A DNA stretch of 64,000 nt from Paraburkholderia sp. HP33-1 (lineage in GTDB: Bacteria; Pseudomonadota; Gammaproteobacteria; Burkholderiales; Burkholderiaceae): contig NZ_JAJEJR010000001.1 in NCBI RefSeq assembly GCF_021390595.1, forward strand, positions 2,542,001-2,606,000. The letters are read 5' to 3'. The notes beneath the pieces are model-generated. The model searched no databases, was not told the DNA's origin, and saw only the letters and a program-made list of their open reading frames with translations. Shown in pieces: positions 8,990-18,134 of this stretch (positions are counted from its first letter, which is position 1; the number at the start of each line of letters is the position of its first letter). A program made the translations under genes and the position numbers.

Positions 8990-9475
8990 TTGGACGATTC
9001 CCTCGCCACGGCACCGGATCAGCTCGTGCAGCGTCACGCGCAGCCGGGCCGTTCGCTCATCACGATCCTGCACGCGATCCAGGACGAACTCGGCTTTGTG
9101 CCACCCGCGGCGGTCGCACCGCTCGCCCGCGCGCTGAACCTGTCGCGCGCGGAAGTGCACGGCGTCATCACGTACTACCACCATTTCCGTACCACGCCGG
9201 CCGCGCCCGTCACCGTGCAGCTTTGCCGCGCCGAAGCGTGCCGCAGCATGGGCACCGAGGCGCTCGCGCAGCATATCGAGGCGCACACCGGTTGCCGCTT
9301 CGACGCCGGACATGAGGACGGCGCAAAGGTCGAACTCGAATCGGTGTACTGCCTTGGACAATGCGCGCTCTCGCCGGCGCTGATGCTCAACGGCACCCTG
9401 CACGCGCGCGTGTCGCCGCAAAAATTCGACGCGCTGTTCGCCGCGGCCCTCAAATGTGTGGAGGTGCCGGCATGA
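8990..9475 (+). CDS. fdsG: NAD-dependent formate dehydrogenase gamma subunit
   Basis: The 161-residue NuoE-like subunit carries one [2Fe-2S] cluster and passes electrons within the diaphorase part of the soluble formate dehydrogenase. The four ligands are Cys79 and Cys84 (CRAEAC) and Cys121 and Cys125 (CLGQC) in the C-terminal thioredoxin-like domain. The N-terminal helical bundle includes LITILHAIQDELGFVPPAAV. The start is TTG 8990, supported by a strong Shine-Dalgarno; a longer form from ATG 8960 would add ten residues. The stop codon overlaps the fdsB start in ATGA (9472-9475), so the two are translationally coupled. Confidence 0.92.
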   Translation: MDDSLATAPDQLVQRHAQPGRSLITILHAIQDELGFVPPAAVAPLARALNLSRAEVHGVITYYHHFRTTPAAPVTVQLCRAEACRSMGTEALAQHIEAHTGCRFDAGHEDGAKVELESVYCLGQCALSPALMLNGTLHARVSPQKFDALFAAALKCVEVPA

Positions 9476-11046
9476 CACGCATCTACGTTCCGCGTGATTC
9501 GTCGGCACTTGCGCTCGGCGCCGATGCGCTGGTTGACGCCATCACGACTGAAGCCGCGCGCCGCGGCATTGCGATCGAACTGATCCGCAACGGTTCGCGC
9601 GGCTTGCTGTGGCTCGAACCGCTCGTCGAAGTCGCGACGCCCGAAGGCCGCATCGGCTATGCGAATGTCGAGGTGGAAGACGTCGCCGCGTTGTTCGACT
9701 CAGGCTTCGTTGACGGCGGCGAGCATCCGCGGCGCGTCGGCGTGGTCAACGAGATTCCGTATCTGAAGAAGCAGCAGCGCCTGACCTTTGCGCGGATCGG
9801 CATCACCGACCCGCTTTCCATCGACGACTACGTCGCACACGGCGGCCTCGAAGGGTTACGCCGCGCGCTGCAAACCGACGGCGACGCCGCCTGCGAAGCC
9901 CTGATCGAATCCGGCCTGCGCGGCCGCGGCGGCGCGGCCTTCCCGGCCGGGATCAAGTGGCGCACGGTGCGCGGCGCGAAGGCCGCACAGAAGTACATCG
10001 TCTGCAATGCCGACGAAGGCGACTCGGGAACCTTCTCCGATCGTCTCGTGATGGAAAGCGATCCATACGTGCTGATCGAAGGCATGATCATCGCGGGCAT
10101 CGTGACCGGCGCGACCGTCGGCTATATCTATGTGCGCAGCGAATATCCGCACTCGATCGCGACGCTCGAAGCCGCCATCGCCCGGGCGCGTCAAGCCGGC
10201 TGGCTCGGCGACAGCGTACTCTCGAGCCCGCAGCGCTTCGAGCTGTTCGTCGCGAAAGGCGCGGGCTCTTACGTGTGCGGCGAGGAAACCGCGATGCTCG
10301 AATCGCTCGAAGGCAAGCGCGGCATCGTCCGTGCGAAGCCGCCGGTGCCCGCGCTCGCAGGTCTCTACGGCCAGCCCACCGTCATCAACAACGCGATCAC
10401 GCTCGCCACGGTGCCGATCATCTTTGCGCGCGGCGCGGCGTTCTATAAGGACTTCGGCATGGGCCGCTCGCGCGGCACGCTGCCGTTCCAACTGGCCGGC
10501 AACATCAAGCGAGGCGGCCTCGTCGAACTCGCGTTCGGCGTGACGCTGCGCGAACTGCTCGACGACTTCGGCGGCGGCACCGCGAGCGGCCGCCCGGCGC
10601 GCGCGGTGCAGGTCGGCGGTCCGCTCGGCACGTATCTGCCCGAAAGCCAGTGGGACATTCCGATGGACTACGAAGCGTATGCGGCGATCGGCGCCGTAAT
10701 CGGCCACGGTGGTCTCGTCGTGCATGACGACACGTCGAATCTCGCCGAGCTCGCGCAATACGCGATGCACTTCTGCGCGCTCGAATCGTGCGGCAAATGC
10801 ACACCGTGCCGAATTGGCTCGACGCGCGGCGTCGAGGTGATCGCACGGATTCGCGATGGCGACACGTCGACGCGTCAGGTGCAATTGCTGCGCGATCTGT
10901 GCGACACGATGGTGTCGGGCTCGCTATGCGCGATGGGCGGCATGACGCCGTATCCGGTGCTGTCCGCGCTCGATCATTTCCCTGAAGACTTCGGTCTCGC
11001 CGCCGATCACCCTGCCGACCACGCCACCAAAGCGGCCGCGGCCTGA
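9472..11046 (+). CDS. fdsB: NAD-dependent formate dehydrogenase beta subunit (NuoF-like, FMN/NAD binding)
   Basis: The 524-residue subunit binds FMN and NAD+ and one [4Fe-4S] cluster; here electrons from formate reduce NAD+. The nucleotide-binding glycine motif is GLRGRGGAAFPAG (148-160). The FMN/NADH site is CNADEGDSGTFSDR (178-191), and GSYVCGEETAMLESLEG (265-281) is typical of NuoF/HoxF. The cluster ligands are Cys440, Cys443, Cys446 (CGKCTPC) and Cys486. The first ~100 residues look like a thioredoxin-fold extension lacking cluster cysteines. The ATG overlaps the fdsG stop by 4 nt. fdsA follows after 15 nt with its own AGGAG. Confidence 0.96.
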   Translation: MTRIYVPRDSSALALGADALVDAITTEAARRGIAIELIRNGSRGLLWLEPLVEVATPEGRIGYANVEVEDVAALFDSGFVDGGEHPRRVGVVNEIPYLKKQQRLTFARIGITDPLSIDDYVAHGGLEGLRRALQTDGDAACEALIESGLRGRGGAAFPAGIKWRTVRGAKAAQKYIVCNADEGDSGTFSDRLVMESDPYVLIEGMIIAGIVTGATVGYIYVRSEYPHSIATLEAAIARARQAGWLGDSVLSSPQRFELFVAKGAGSYVCGEETAMLESLEGKRGIVRAKPPVPALAGLYGQPTVINNAITLATVPIIFARGAAFYKDFGMGRSRGTLPFQLAGNIKRGGLVELAFGVTLRELLDDFGGGTASGRPARAVQVGGPLGTYLPESQWDIPMDYEAYAAIGAVIGHGGLVVHDDTSNLAELAQYAMHFCALESCGKCTPCRIGSTRGVEVIARIRDGDTSTRQVQLLRDLCDTMVSGSLCAMGGMTPYPVLSALDHFPEDFGLAADHPADHATKAAAA

Positions 11047-11061
11047 CACGAGGAGTTCACC

Positions 11062-14019
11062 ATGTCCGATCAGTTCAACTCCCCCGCCGGCGGCTGCGGC
11101 TCAGGCAACTGCGCGTGCAAGTCGCAAGCGCTGGACCGCGCCGCCAACCCCTTCTTCGACGACACCGATTACGGCACCCCGGCCCGCCACTCGGACGTCG
11201 ACGTAACGCTCGAAATCGACGGCCAGGCGGTGACCGTGCCCGCCGGCACGTCGGTGATGCGCGCGGCGGCCGAAGCCGGCGTCAACGTGCCGAAGCTGTG
11301 CGCGACCGATTCGCTCGAACCGTTCGGCTCGTGCCGGCTGTGTCTCGTCGAGATCGAAGGCCGCAAAGGCTACCCCGCATCGTGCACGACGCCGGTCGAA
11401 GCCGGCATGAAGGTGCGCACCCAGACCGACCGTCTGCAGACGCTGCGCCGCAATGTGATGGAGCTGTACATCTCCGACCATCCGCTCGACTGCCTGACCT
11501 GCCCCGCCAATGGCGACTGCGAACTGCAGGACATGGCGGGCGTGACCGGCCTGCGTGAAGTGCGCTACGGCTTCGACGGCGCGAACCATCTGAAGGACAA
11601 GAAGGACGAATCGAATCCGTACTTCACGTACGACCCGTCGAAGTGCATCGTCTGCAATCGCTGCGTGCGCGCGTGCGAGGAAACCCAGGGCACGTTCGCG
11701 CTGACGATCACCGGACGCGGCTTCGAATCGCGCGTCGCGGCCAGCGAGAACCAGCCGTTCATGGACTCGGAATGCGTGTCGTGCGGCGCGTGCGTCGCCG
11801 CGTGCCCGACCGCGACCTTGCAGGAAAAGTCCGTCGTGATGCTCGGCCAGCCCGAGCACTCGGTCGTCACCACCTGTGCGTATTGCGGCGTCGGCTGCTC
11901 GTTCAAGGCCGAGATGAAGGGCAACCAGGTCGTGCGGATGGTGCCGCACAAGAACGGCCAGGCCAACGAAGGCCATGCGTGCGTGAAGGGGCGCTTCGCA
12001 TGGGGCTACGCGACGCACAAGGACCGTATCAAGAAGCCGATGATCCGCGCGAAGATCACCGACCCGTGGCGCGAAGTCAGCTGGGACGAAGCGATCTCGT
12101 ATGCGGCGTCGGAATTCCGCCGCATCCAGGCGAAGCATGGGCGCGATTCGATCGGCGGCATCACGTCGTCGCGCTGCACGAACGAGGAAACCTATCTCGT
12201 GCAGAAGCTCGTGCGCGCCGCGTTCGGCAACAACAACGTCGACACCTGCGCGCGCGTCTGCCATTCGCCGACCGGCTATGGTCTGAAAACGACGCTCGGC
12301 GAATCGGCGGGCACGCAGACGTTCGCCTCTGTCGAGAAAGCCGACGTGATCATGGTGATCGGCGCGAATCCGACCGACGGCCACCCGGTGTTCGCCTCGC
12401 GTCTGAAGCGGCGCGTGCGCGAGGGCGCGAAACTGATCGTCGTCGATCCGCGCCGGATCGACCTCGTCGATACGCCGCACGTGAAGGCGTCGCATCATCT
12501 GCAATTGCGGCCCGGCACCAACGTCGCGGTCGTCAACGCGCTCGCGCATGTGATCGTCACGGAAGGCCTGCTCAACGAAGCGTTCATCGCCGCGCGCTGC
12601 GAAGCGCGCGCGTTCGAGCAATGGCGCGACTTCGTCGCGCTGCCGGAGAACTCGCCCGAAGCGACCGAAGCCGCGACCGGCGTGCCCGCCCAACAGGTGC
12701 GCGAAGCGGCCCGCATCTATGCGACCGGCGGCAATGCCGCGATCTACTACGGTCTCGGTGTCACCGAACACGCGCAAGGCTCGACGATGGTGATCGGCAT
12801 CGCAAACCTTGCGATGGCGACCGGCAACGTCGGCCGTGAGGGTGTCGGCGTGAATCCGCTGCGCGGCCAGAACAACGTGCAGGGCTCGTGCGACATGGGC
12901 TCGTTCCCGCACGAGTTGCCGGGCTATCGCCACATCGGCGATACGCTCGTGCGCACGCAGTTCGAAAACGCATGGCACGTCACGCTGCAACCGGAACCGG
13001 GCCTGCGCATTCCCAACATGTTCGATGCCGCGCTGCACGGCAGCTTCAAGGGCCTCTACTGCCAGGGTGAGGACATCGTGCAGTCGGACCCGAACACGCA
13101 TCATGTGGCGGCGGCGCTGTCGTCGATGGAATGCATCGTCGTTCAGGACATCTTCCTGAACGAGACCGCCAAGTACGCGCACGTGCTGCTGCCCGGTTCG
13201 TCGTTCCTCGAAAAGGACGGCACGTTCACCAATGCCGAGCGCCGCATCTCGCGCGTGCGCAAGGTGATGCCGCCGCTTGGCGGTTACGCGGACTGGGAAG
13301 TCACGGTGCTGCTGTCGCACGCGCTCGGCTACGAGATGGACTATGCGCATCCGTCCGAGATCATGGACGAAATCGCGCGGCTCACACCGACCTTCCACGG
13401 CGTGTCGTATCAGAAGCTCGACGAAATGGGCAGCATCCAGTGGCCATGCAACGAAGACGCGCCCGACGGCACGCCGACGATGCACGTCGATACCTTCGTG
13501 CGCGGCAAGGGCAAGTTCGTGATCACGAAGTTCATCGCGTCGCCGGAAAAGGTCACGCGCAAATATCCGCTGCTGCTGACGACCGGCCGCATCCTGTCGC
13601 AGTACAACGTCGGCGCGCAGACGCGCCGCACCGACAACTCGCTCTGGCATGACGAAGACCGGCTCGAACTGCATCCGCACGACGCGGAGGAACGCGGCAT
13701 CAAAACCGGCGACTGGGTCGGCATCGAATCGCGCGCGGGACAGACCGTGTTGCGCGCGAAGGTGACGGAGCGGATGCAGCCGGGCGTCGTCTATACGACG
13801 TTCCACTTCCCCGAATCGGGCGCGAACGTCATCACGACCGACAGCTCCGACTGGGCGACCAACTGCCCGGAATACAAGGTGACTGCGGTGCAGGTGATGC
13901 CGGTGGAGCAGCCGTCGCAATGGCAGAAGGACTATTCGCGCTTCAATAGCGAACAGCTCGACCTGCTGAAGCGGCGCGAGCTGGCCAACGCGGCCGCGGT
14001 CGTCACCGCGGGCAAGTGA
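11062..14019 (+). CDS. fdsA: NAD-dependent formate dehydrogenase alpha (molybdopterin) subunit
   Basis: The 985-residue catalytic subunit oxidises formate to CO2 at a bis-MGD molybdenum centre. An N-terminal NuoG-like part holds a [2Fe-2S] cluster (Cys80, 91, 94, 108), a His-Cys3 [4Fe-4S] (His140, Cys144, 147, 153), and two ferredoxin clusters (Cys195, 198, 201, 205 and Cys238, 241, 244, 248). The molybdenum-proximal [4Fe-4S] uses Cys272, 275, 279 and 307. The metal ligand is Cys400 followed by the conserved His401 in CARVCHSP, and GVNPLRGQNNVQGSCDMG contains the substrate Arg. The very N-terminus has three more Cys (GGCGSGNCACK) of unknown role. It is third in the fdsGBA-D operon, and the length and motifs fit the soluble fds type closely. 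Confidence 0.97.
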   Translation: MSDQFNSPAGGCGSGNCACKSQALDRAANPFFDDTDYGTPARHSDVDVTLEIDGQAVTVPAGTSVMRAAAEAGVNVPKLCATDSLEPFGSCRLCLVEIEGRKGYPASCTTPVEAGMKVRTQTDRLQTLRRNVMELYISDHPLDCLTCPANGDCELQDMAGVTGLREVRYGFDGANHLKDKKDESNPYFTYDPSKCIVCNRCVRACEETQGTFALTITGRGFESRVAASENQPFMDSECVSCGACVAACPTATLQEKSVVMLGQPEHSVVTTCAYCGVGCSFKAEMKGNQVVRMVPHKNGQANEGHACVKGRFAWGYATHKDRIKKPMIRAKITDPWREVSWDEAISYAASEFRRIQAKHGRDSIGGITSSRCTNEETYLVQKLVRAAFGNNNVDTCARVCHSPTGYGLKTTLGESAGTQTFASVEKADVIMVIGANPTDGHPVFASRLKRRVREGAKLIVVDPRRIDLVDTPHVKASHHLQLRPGTNVAVVNALAHVIVTEGLLNEAFIAARCEARAFEQWRDFVALPENSPEATEAATGVPAQQVREAARIYATGGNAAIYYGLGVTEHAQGSTMVIGIANLAMATGNVGREGVGVNPLRGQNNVQGSCDMGSFPHELPGYRHIGDTLVRTQFENAWHVTLQPEPGLRIPNMFDAALHGSFKGLYCQGEDIVQSDPNTHHVAAALSSMECIVVQDIFLNETAKYAHVLLPGSSFLEKDGTFTNAERRISRVRKVMPPLGGYADWEVTVLLSHALGYEMDYAHPSEIMDEIARLTPTFHGVSYQKLDEMGSIQWPCNEDAPDGTPTMHVDTFVRGKGKFVITKFIASPEKVTRKYPLLLTTGRILSQYNVGAQTRRTDNSLWHDEDRLELHPHDAEERGIKTGDWVGIESRAGQTVLRAKVTERMQPGVVYTTFHFPESGANVITTDSSDWATNCPEYKVTAVQVMPVEQPSQWQKDYSRFNSEQLDLLKRRELANAAAVVTAGK

Positions 14020-14027
14020 GGCGAGCG

Positions 14028-14282
14028 ATGGACAAACGGAATCTGATCGACATGGCGAACCGGATCGGCGACTTCTTCGAGTCGATGCCCGATCACGAGG
14101 AAGCGCTGACCGGCGTCGCCGAGCATATCCGTCGTACCTGGGAGCCGCGCATGCGGCGCGCGCTGCTCGCGACGCTCGACGAAGCTCCGGACACATATGG
14201 CATTGCGCTATCGAACTTCACGCGCGAGGCGATCGTCAGGTATCGCCAGAAGTTGACGCCGGCGGAGGTGCCGGCGGCCTGA
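14028..14282 (+). CDS. fdsD: NAD-dependent formate dehydrogenase delta subunit
   Basis: The 84-residue, helical, charged protein (LIDMANRIGDFFESMPDHEE near the start, WEPRMRRALLA in the middle) matches the small FdsD subunit that accompanies fdsA. It has no cofactor motifs; FdsD is thought to stabilise or assemble the complex. ATG 14028 lies 8 nt after the fdsA stop with GAGG in front. An alternative GTG at 14016, overlapping the fdsA stop, would add four residues. No fdsC/fdhD-like gene lies between fdsA and fdsD, unlike the Cupriavidus fdsGBACD order. Confidence 0.88.
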   Translation: MDKRNLIDMANRIGDFFESMPDHEEALTGVAEHIRRTWEPRMRRALLATLDEAPDTYGIALSNFTREAIVRYRQKLTPAEVPAA

Positions 14283-14355
14283 GTCGTTGGCTCAATCACC
14301 GGGCGCGGCGGCGCGATCCGCTGCCGCGCGCGTGCCGCAAAACGGGCGACCCTGA

Positions 14356-16080
14356 TCACAACGTCGCCTGCTCCGGTATCTCTCCCCCCACCGCAAACCA
14401 CGCCTCGCAGTGCCGCACCAGACCGTAGAGGTCCGAGCCCGTGCGTCCGCGTGCGCTGATATAGCCATCCGGCCGCACCAGATAAAACGACGGCCGCGTA
14501 CGCCCATACGATTCGGCCAGCGCCGGACCGCCGTCGCCGCTCGTATCGGTGATGCGCCAGATGCGCACCGCGTTCGGCAGCAGCCGCTCGACCTCTGCAA
14601 CCAGCTTTTCAACTTCGGGGTCCGGTGGCGGCTCATGTTTCGCGGCGGGATCGAGCGGCGCGTCGTCGACGGGCAGCGGCGGCACCAGCAGAAACAGCGA
14701 GAAGAACGCCGGATCGTGCAGATCGAAAATGCAGCCGACGCCGGGCGCGCGCCCGAGCGGACCGTCGACCACATGCACGAGCGCGTCCGGCGCGCGCTCG
14801 CCCGCGCGTGGGCCGCCGTCGAGCACGCGTTCGAGCGTCAGCGGACTGCGCCGGTATTGAATGGACAGCTCACTGATCGTCGCGCGCGCGGCATCGCGTA
14901 GCGGACCGAGCGCGGCCAGCACCGGCATCACGCGCTCGCGCAGCAGCTTCAGCGGACCGTGATCGGCCTCCGCCATCTGCATGATGAAGCCGGTTTGCCG
15001 CAACACGTCGCGCTCGATCGGATGCCGTTCGGCATGATAGGTGTCGAGCAGGCGATCCGGCGCCGCGCCGCCGATCACGCGCGCGAGCTTCCATCCAAGG
15101 TTGAGCGCTTCCTGGATGCCGGTGTTCATGCCCTGCGCGCCCGCAGGACTGTGCACGTGCGCGGCATCGCCGGCGAGGAAGATGCGGCCCACGCGCAGCC
15201 GATCGACCATTCGGCTATTCACGTGGAAATAGGCCGACCACGCGAGATCCGACACGTCGACGCGCTCGCGCACGCGTTGCGCGATCAGTGCCTGGCATTG
15301 CTCGAGCGAAGGCGCCGGCGCCGCGTCGAGTGGCGCTTCGCCGGACCCCGCGGGCGTCGATGGCGCGGCGTTGCCGGACGTCTCGACCGCGTGATCGGCG
15401 ATCAGACGATGGCGGCCGTGGCCCAGCGGAAACAGCGCCACGAGACCGTCGCCCGACGCGAAGATATGAAACTCGTCGTCGGGCCAGTCGGTTTCGGCGT
15501 GCAGGTCGGCGAGCAGGAAGGACTGCTCGAAGGTCTTGCCCTCGAAGTTCAGGCCGAGGCGATGGCGAATCGAACTGTGTGCGCCGTCGGCCGCGATCAG
15601 ATACGACGGGCGCATGGCTTCCGTGCGGCCGTCCGCGCGGCGCAGGGTCGTCTGAACGCTCGCGGAGCCTTGCATGAACGCGATCAGCTCGACGCCGCGC
15701 TCGACCGTCACGCCGAGCGTCGCCAGATGCTCGGTCAGGAGCCGCTCCGTCACCGACTGGTCGAGAAACAGCAGATAGGGATAGCGCGTGTGTAGCGGAT
15801 CGAAATCGAGTTGCGCAAGGCGCATGCCGTTCGAAAACAGATTCACGACGCGCGCGCGATGGCCGAGCTCGAGAAAAGGTTCGATCAGCCGATGCTGCTC
15901 GAGCAGTTCGAGCGTGCGCGCCTGTATGCCGATTGCGCGCGAGTACGGATTCGGCCGCGGGGCCTTGTCGATCAGACGCACGGGGATATGGGCGCGCGCG
16001 AGACTCATCGCTGCGGCAAGTCCGGTGGGACCGGCCCCGACGATCAGCACCGGCGACGCGTCATAGGCGGCAGCGTCCAT
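14356..16080 (-). CDS. FAD-dependent aromatic hydroxylase-like monooxygenase
   Basis: The 574-residue flavoprotein is of the PheA/TfdB/MhpA type (class A monooxygenases, usually hydroxylating phenolic compounds with NAD(P)H). The FAD dinucleotide motif is VGAGPTGLAAA near the N-terminus. The DG motif is LIAADGAHSSIRHRLG and the GD motif is FLAGDAAHVHSPAGAQGMN. The C-terminal ~170 residues form the thioredoxin-like domain common in this group. The ATG at 16080 has CCGGAG six nt upstream. It is convergent with fdsD and stands alone, with no ring-cleavage genes nearby, so the substrate cannot be deduced. The frame extends to a TTG at 16101, a less likely start. Confidence 0.85.
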   Translation of the reverse strand: MDAAAYDASPVLIVGAGPTGLAAAMSLARAHIPVRLIDKAPRPNPYSRAIGIQARTLELLEQHRLIEPFLELGHRARVVNLFSNGMRLAQLDFDPLHTRYPYLLFLDQSVTERLLTEHLATLGVTVERGVELIAFMQGSASVQTTLRRADGRTEAMRPSYLIAADGAHSSIRHRLGLNFEGKTFEQSFLLADLHAETDWPDDEFHIFASGDGLVALFPLGHGRHRLIADHAVETSGNAAPSTPAGSGEAPLDAAPAPSLEQCQALIAQRVRERVDVSDLAWSAYFHVNSRMVDRLRVGRIFLAGDAAHVHSPAGAQGMNTGIQEALNLGWKLARVIGGAAPDRLLDTYHAERHPIERDVLRQTGFIMQMAEADHGPLKLLRERVMPVLAALGPLRDAARATISELSIQYRRSPLTLERVLDGGPRAGERAPDALVHVVDGPLGRAPGVGCIFDLHDPAFFSLFLLVPPLPVDDAPLDPAAKHEPPPDPEVEKLVAEVERLLPNAVRIWRITDTSGDGGPALAESYGRTRPSFYLVRPDGYISARGRTGSDLYGLVRHCEAWFAVGGEIPEQATL

Positions 16081-16219
16081 GCGGAACTCCGGAGGCAACA
16101 ATGGCTTCTAGTGTACGCCGCCGCTCGCCATGCACCCACGAACCGCACAAAACCGGGCCCCTGGCGCAAGTGTGGGAAAATGCGGCCTCAATCCGATTGA
16201 TCCGAATGCCCGCCCCGTC

Positions 16220-18067
16220 ATGCAACCTGTATTTGACCGCGCGTTCGCGGCACATCGTGACGGCCGCCTCGACGACGCCGACCGCGACTACCGCGCCACG
16301 CTCGAGCACAACCCTAGCCACGTCGACGCGCTGCATCTGCTCGGCGTGCTGCGCCACCAGCAGGGACAGCACGCCGAAGCCGCGGCGCTCGTGCGGCGCG
16401 CGGTCGACCTGCGCCCCGAAGACGCGGCGCTGCAACTGAACCTCGGCAATGCGCTGAGGGCGCTCGGCCAGATCGACGCCGCCATCGAGCAGTTCCGCAA
16501 CGCGCTGACGCTCGCGCCGACGTTCCCGATGGCGCATTACAACCTCGGCAATGCCTATGCGTCGCAGGGCCGTCACGAAGACGCCGCTGATGCGTTCGAA
16601 CGCTCGCTGCGCCTGCAGCCGGACGACGCGTCGTCGCACAACAACCTTGGCAACGCGCTGCACGCGCTCGGCCGCCACGCGGCCGCGATCGCGTCGTTCC
16701 GGCGCGCGCTCGAATTGCGCCCCGGTCACGCGGGCGCGCTGAACAACATGGGCATGTCGCTGAACGCGCTCGATCGGCCGGACGAGGCGGTGCCCTGCTT
16801 CGAGGCCGCGCTCGCCGCCGAGCCGCGCTTCGTCGCCGCGCACTTCAATCTCGCGAATACGTTCGACGCGACCGGCCGCCATGCGCAAGCCGTCGCGGCC
16901 TTTGAAGCGGCGCTGCGTTTGCAGCCGAACCTGCCGCCCGCGATCTACGGCATCGGCAACGCGCTCGCAGCGCTCGGCCGTGCCGAACAGGCCCTGCCGT
17001 ATCTGGAGCGCTCGGTCGGCCTTGACCCGCAATTCGCGCTCGCGTGGCTCGCTCTCGGCACCGCGCACCAGGCGCTCGGCGCGCATGCGGCTGCCGTGCG
17101 CGCGCTCGATCAGGCGTTGCGGCTGCGTCCCGATCTCGCGTCCGCGCATATGAACCGTGCGCTCGCATGGCTCGCGATGCGCGACTTCGAGCGCGGGCTG
17201 CCCGAATACGAATGGCGCTTGCAGACCGTCGCGCAAGCGGCAATCCAGACGTTGCCGCGCTGGCACGGCGAATCGATCGAAGCGCACACGCTGCTGATCC
17301 ATGCCGAACAGGGTTTCGGCGACACGCTGCAGTTCGTGCGCTTCGTACCGTTCGCAGCGCTTCGCGCCGCGCGCGTCGTGCTCGAAGTGCAGCCACAATT
17401 GTTACCGCTGCTCGCGCCCGTCGCGCAGGCATGGCGCGTGACGCTGATCGCGCAAGGCGAGCCGCGCCCCGCCGCCGATCTGCAGATTCCGCTGCTGAGC
17501 CTGCCGCTCGCGCTCGGCACACACTACGACACGATTCCCGCACGCACGCCGTATCTGACCGTGCCGCCGGCCTATGGCCGGAAATGGCGCGGCTCGCTCG
17601 GCGGTCAGGCGAAGCGCAAGATCGGGCTCGCGTGGTCGGGGCGCATCCAGCGCAACGAAACACGGACGATGCCGCTCGCCGCACTCGAGCCGCTGTTCGC
17701 GCTCGACGGCATCGACTGGATCGTGCTGCAGCCTGATCTGTCCGATGACGAACGCGCGACGCTCGACGCGCATCCGCGCGCCGCGGCGATCCATCGCTTC
17801 GACACACGCATCGGCGACTTCGCGGATACCGCGGCGATCGTCGAGCGGCTCGACGCGGTCGTGTCGATCGACACGTCGATCGCCCACCTCGCGGGCGCGC
17901 TGCGCAAACCGCTATGGCTGATGCTGCCGTTCGCCGCCGACTGGCGCTGGTTCGACCGCGACACGCGCAGCCCGTGGTATCCCGGTGCGACGCTCGTGCG
18001 TCAGCCGCGACCGAACGCGTGGGATGAAGTCGTCGAGGTGGTCGCCAACGAGTTGCGGCACGCTTAG
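16220..18067 (+). CDS. TPR-repeat protein with C-terminal glycosyltransferase-like domain
   Basis: The 615-residue protein has about ten consecutive 34-residue tetratricopeptide repeats over about residues 5-345 (for example AHYNLGNAYASQGRHEDAAD followed by AFERSLRLQP). A C-terminal ~270-residue domain of GT-B fold follows. It includes HAEQGFGDTLQFVRFVP and VVSIDTSIAHLAGALRKP, the latter resembling the heptosyltransferase/GT9 donor-site region; related TPR-fused proteins are annotated as glycosyltransferases or O-GlcNAc-transferase-like. Neither acceptor nor donor can be read from sequence, and some members may be inactive. ATG 16220 begins the first repeat. It is a single gene ended by a strong bidirectional terminator. 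Confidence 0.85.
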   Translation: MQPVFDRAFAAHRDGRLDDADRDYRATLEHNPSHVDALHLLGVLRHQQGQHAEAAALVRRAVDLRPEDAALQLNLGNALRALGQIDAAIEQFRNALTLAPTFPMAHYNLGNAYASQGRHEDAADAFERSLRLQPDDASSHNNLGNALHALGRHAAAIASFRRALELRPGHAGALNNMGMSLNALDRPDEAVPCFEAALAAEPRFVAAHFNLANTFDATGRHAQAVAAFEAALRLQPNLPPAIYGIGNALAALGRAEQALPYLERSVGLDPQFALAWLALGTAHQALGAHAAAVRALDQALRLRPDLASAHMNRALAWLAMRDFERGLPEYEWRLQTVAQAAIQTLPRWHGESIEAHTLLIHAEQGFGDTLQFVRFVPFAALRAARVVLEVQPQLLPLLAPVAQAWRVTLIAQGEPRPAADLQIPLLSLPLALGTHYDTIPARTPYLTVPPAYGRKWRGSLGGQAKRKIGLAWSGRIQRNETRTMPLAALEPLFALDGIDWIVLQPDLSDDERATLDAHPRAAAIHRFDTRIGDFADTAAIVERLDAVVSIDTSIAHLAGALRKPLWLMLPFAADWRWFDRDTRSPWYPGATLVRQPRPNAWDEVVEVVANELRHA

Positions 18068-18084
18068 CGACAGGCGTCATCAAC

Positions 18085-18114
18085 AAAAAACCCCGCATCA
18101 GCGGGGTTTTTTTT
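18085..18114. terminator. Bidirectional intrinsic terminator
   Basis: AAAAAACCCCGC (18085-18096) pairs with GCGGGGTTTTTT (18101-18112) around an ATCA loop. A-runs and T-runs flank the stem, so it can end the TPR gene (plus) and the convergent MFS gene (minus). Confidence 0.95.
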
Positions 18115-18134
18115 CAGAAGACCTGGCAGACCTG

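Noticed and set aside
11101..14196. A 1031-codon minus-strand frame
   Set aside because: It is antisense to fdsA, which has all cofactor motifs; the frame is open only because of high G+C codon bias, and it is Arg/His-rich without any domain.
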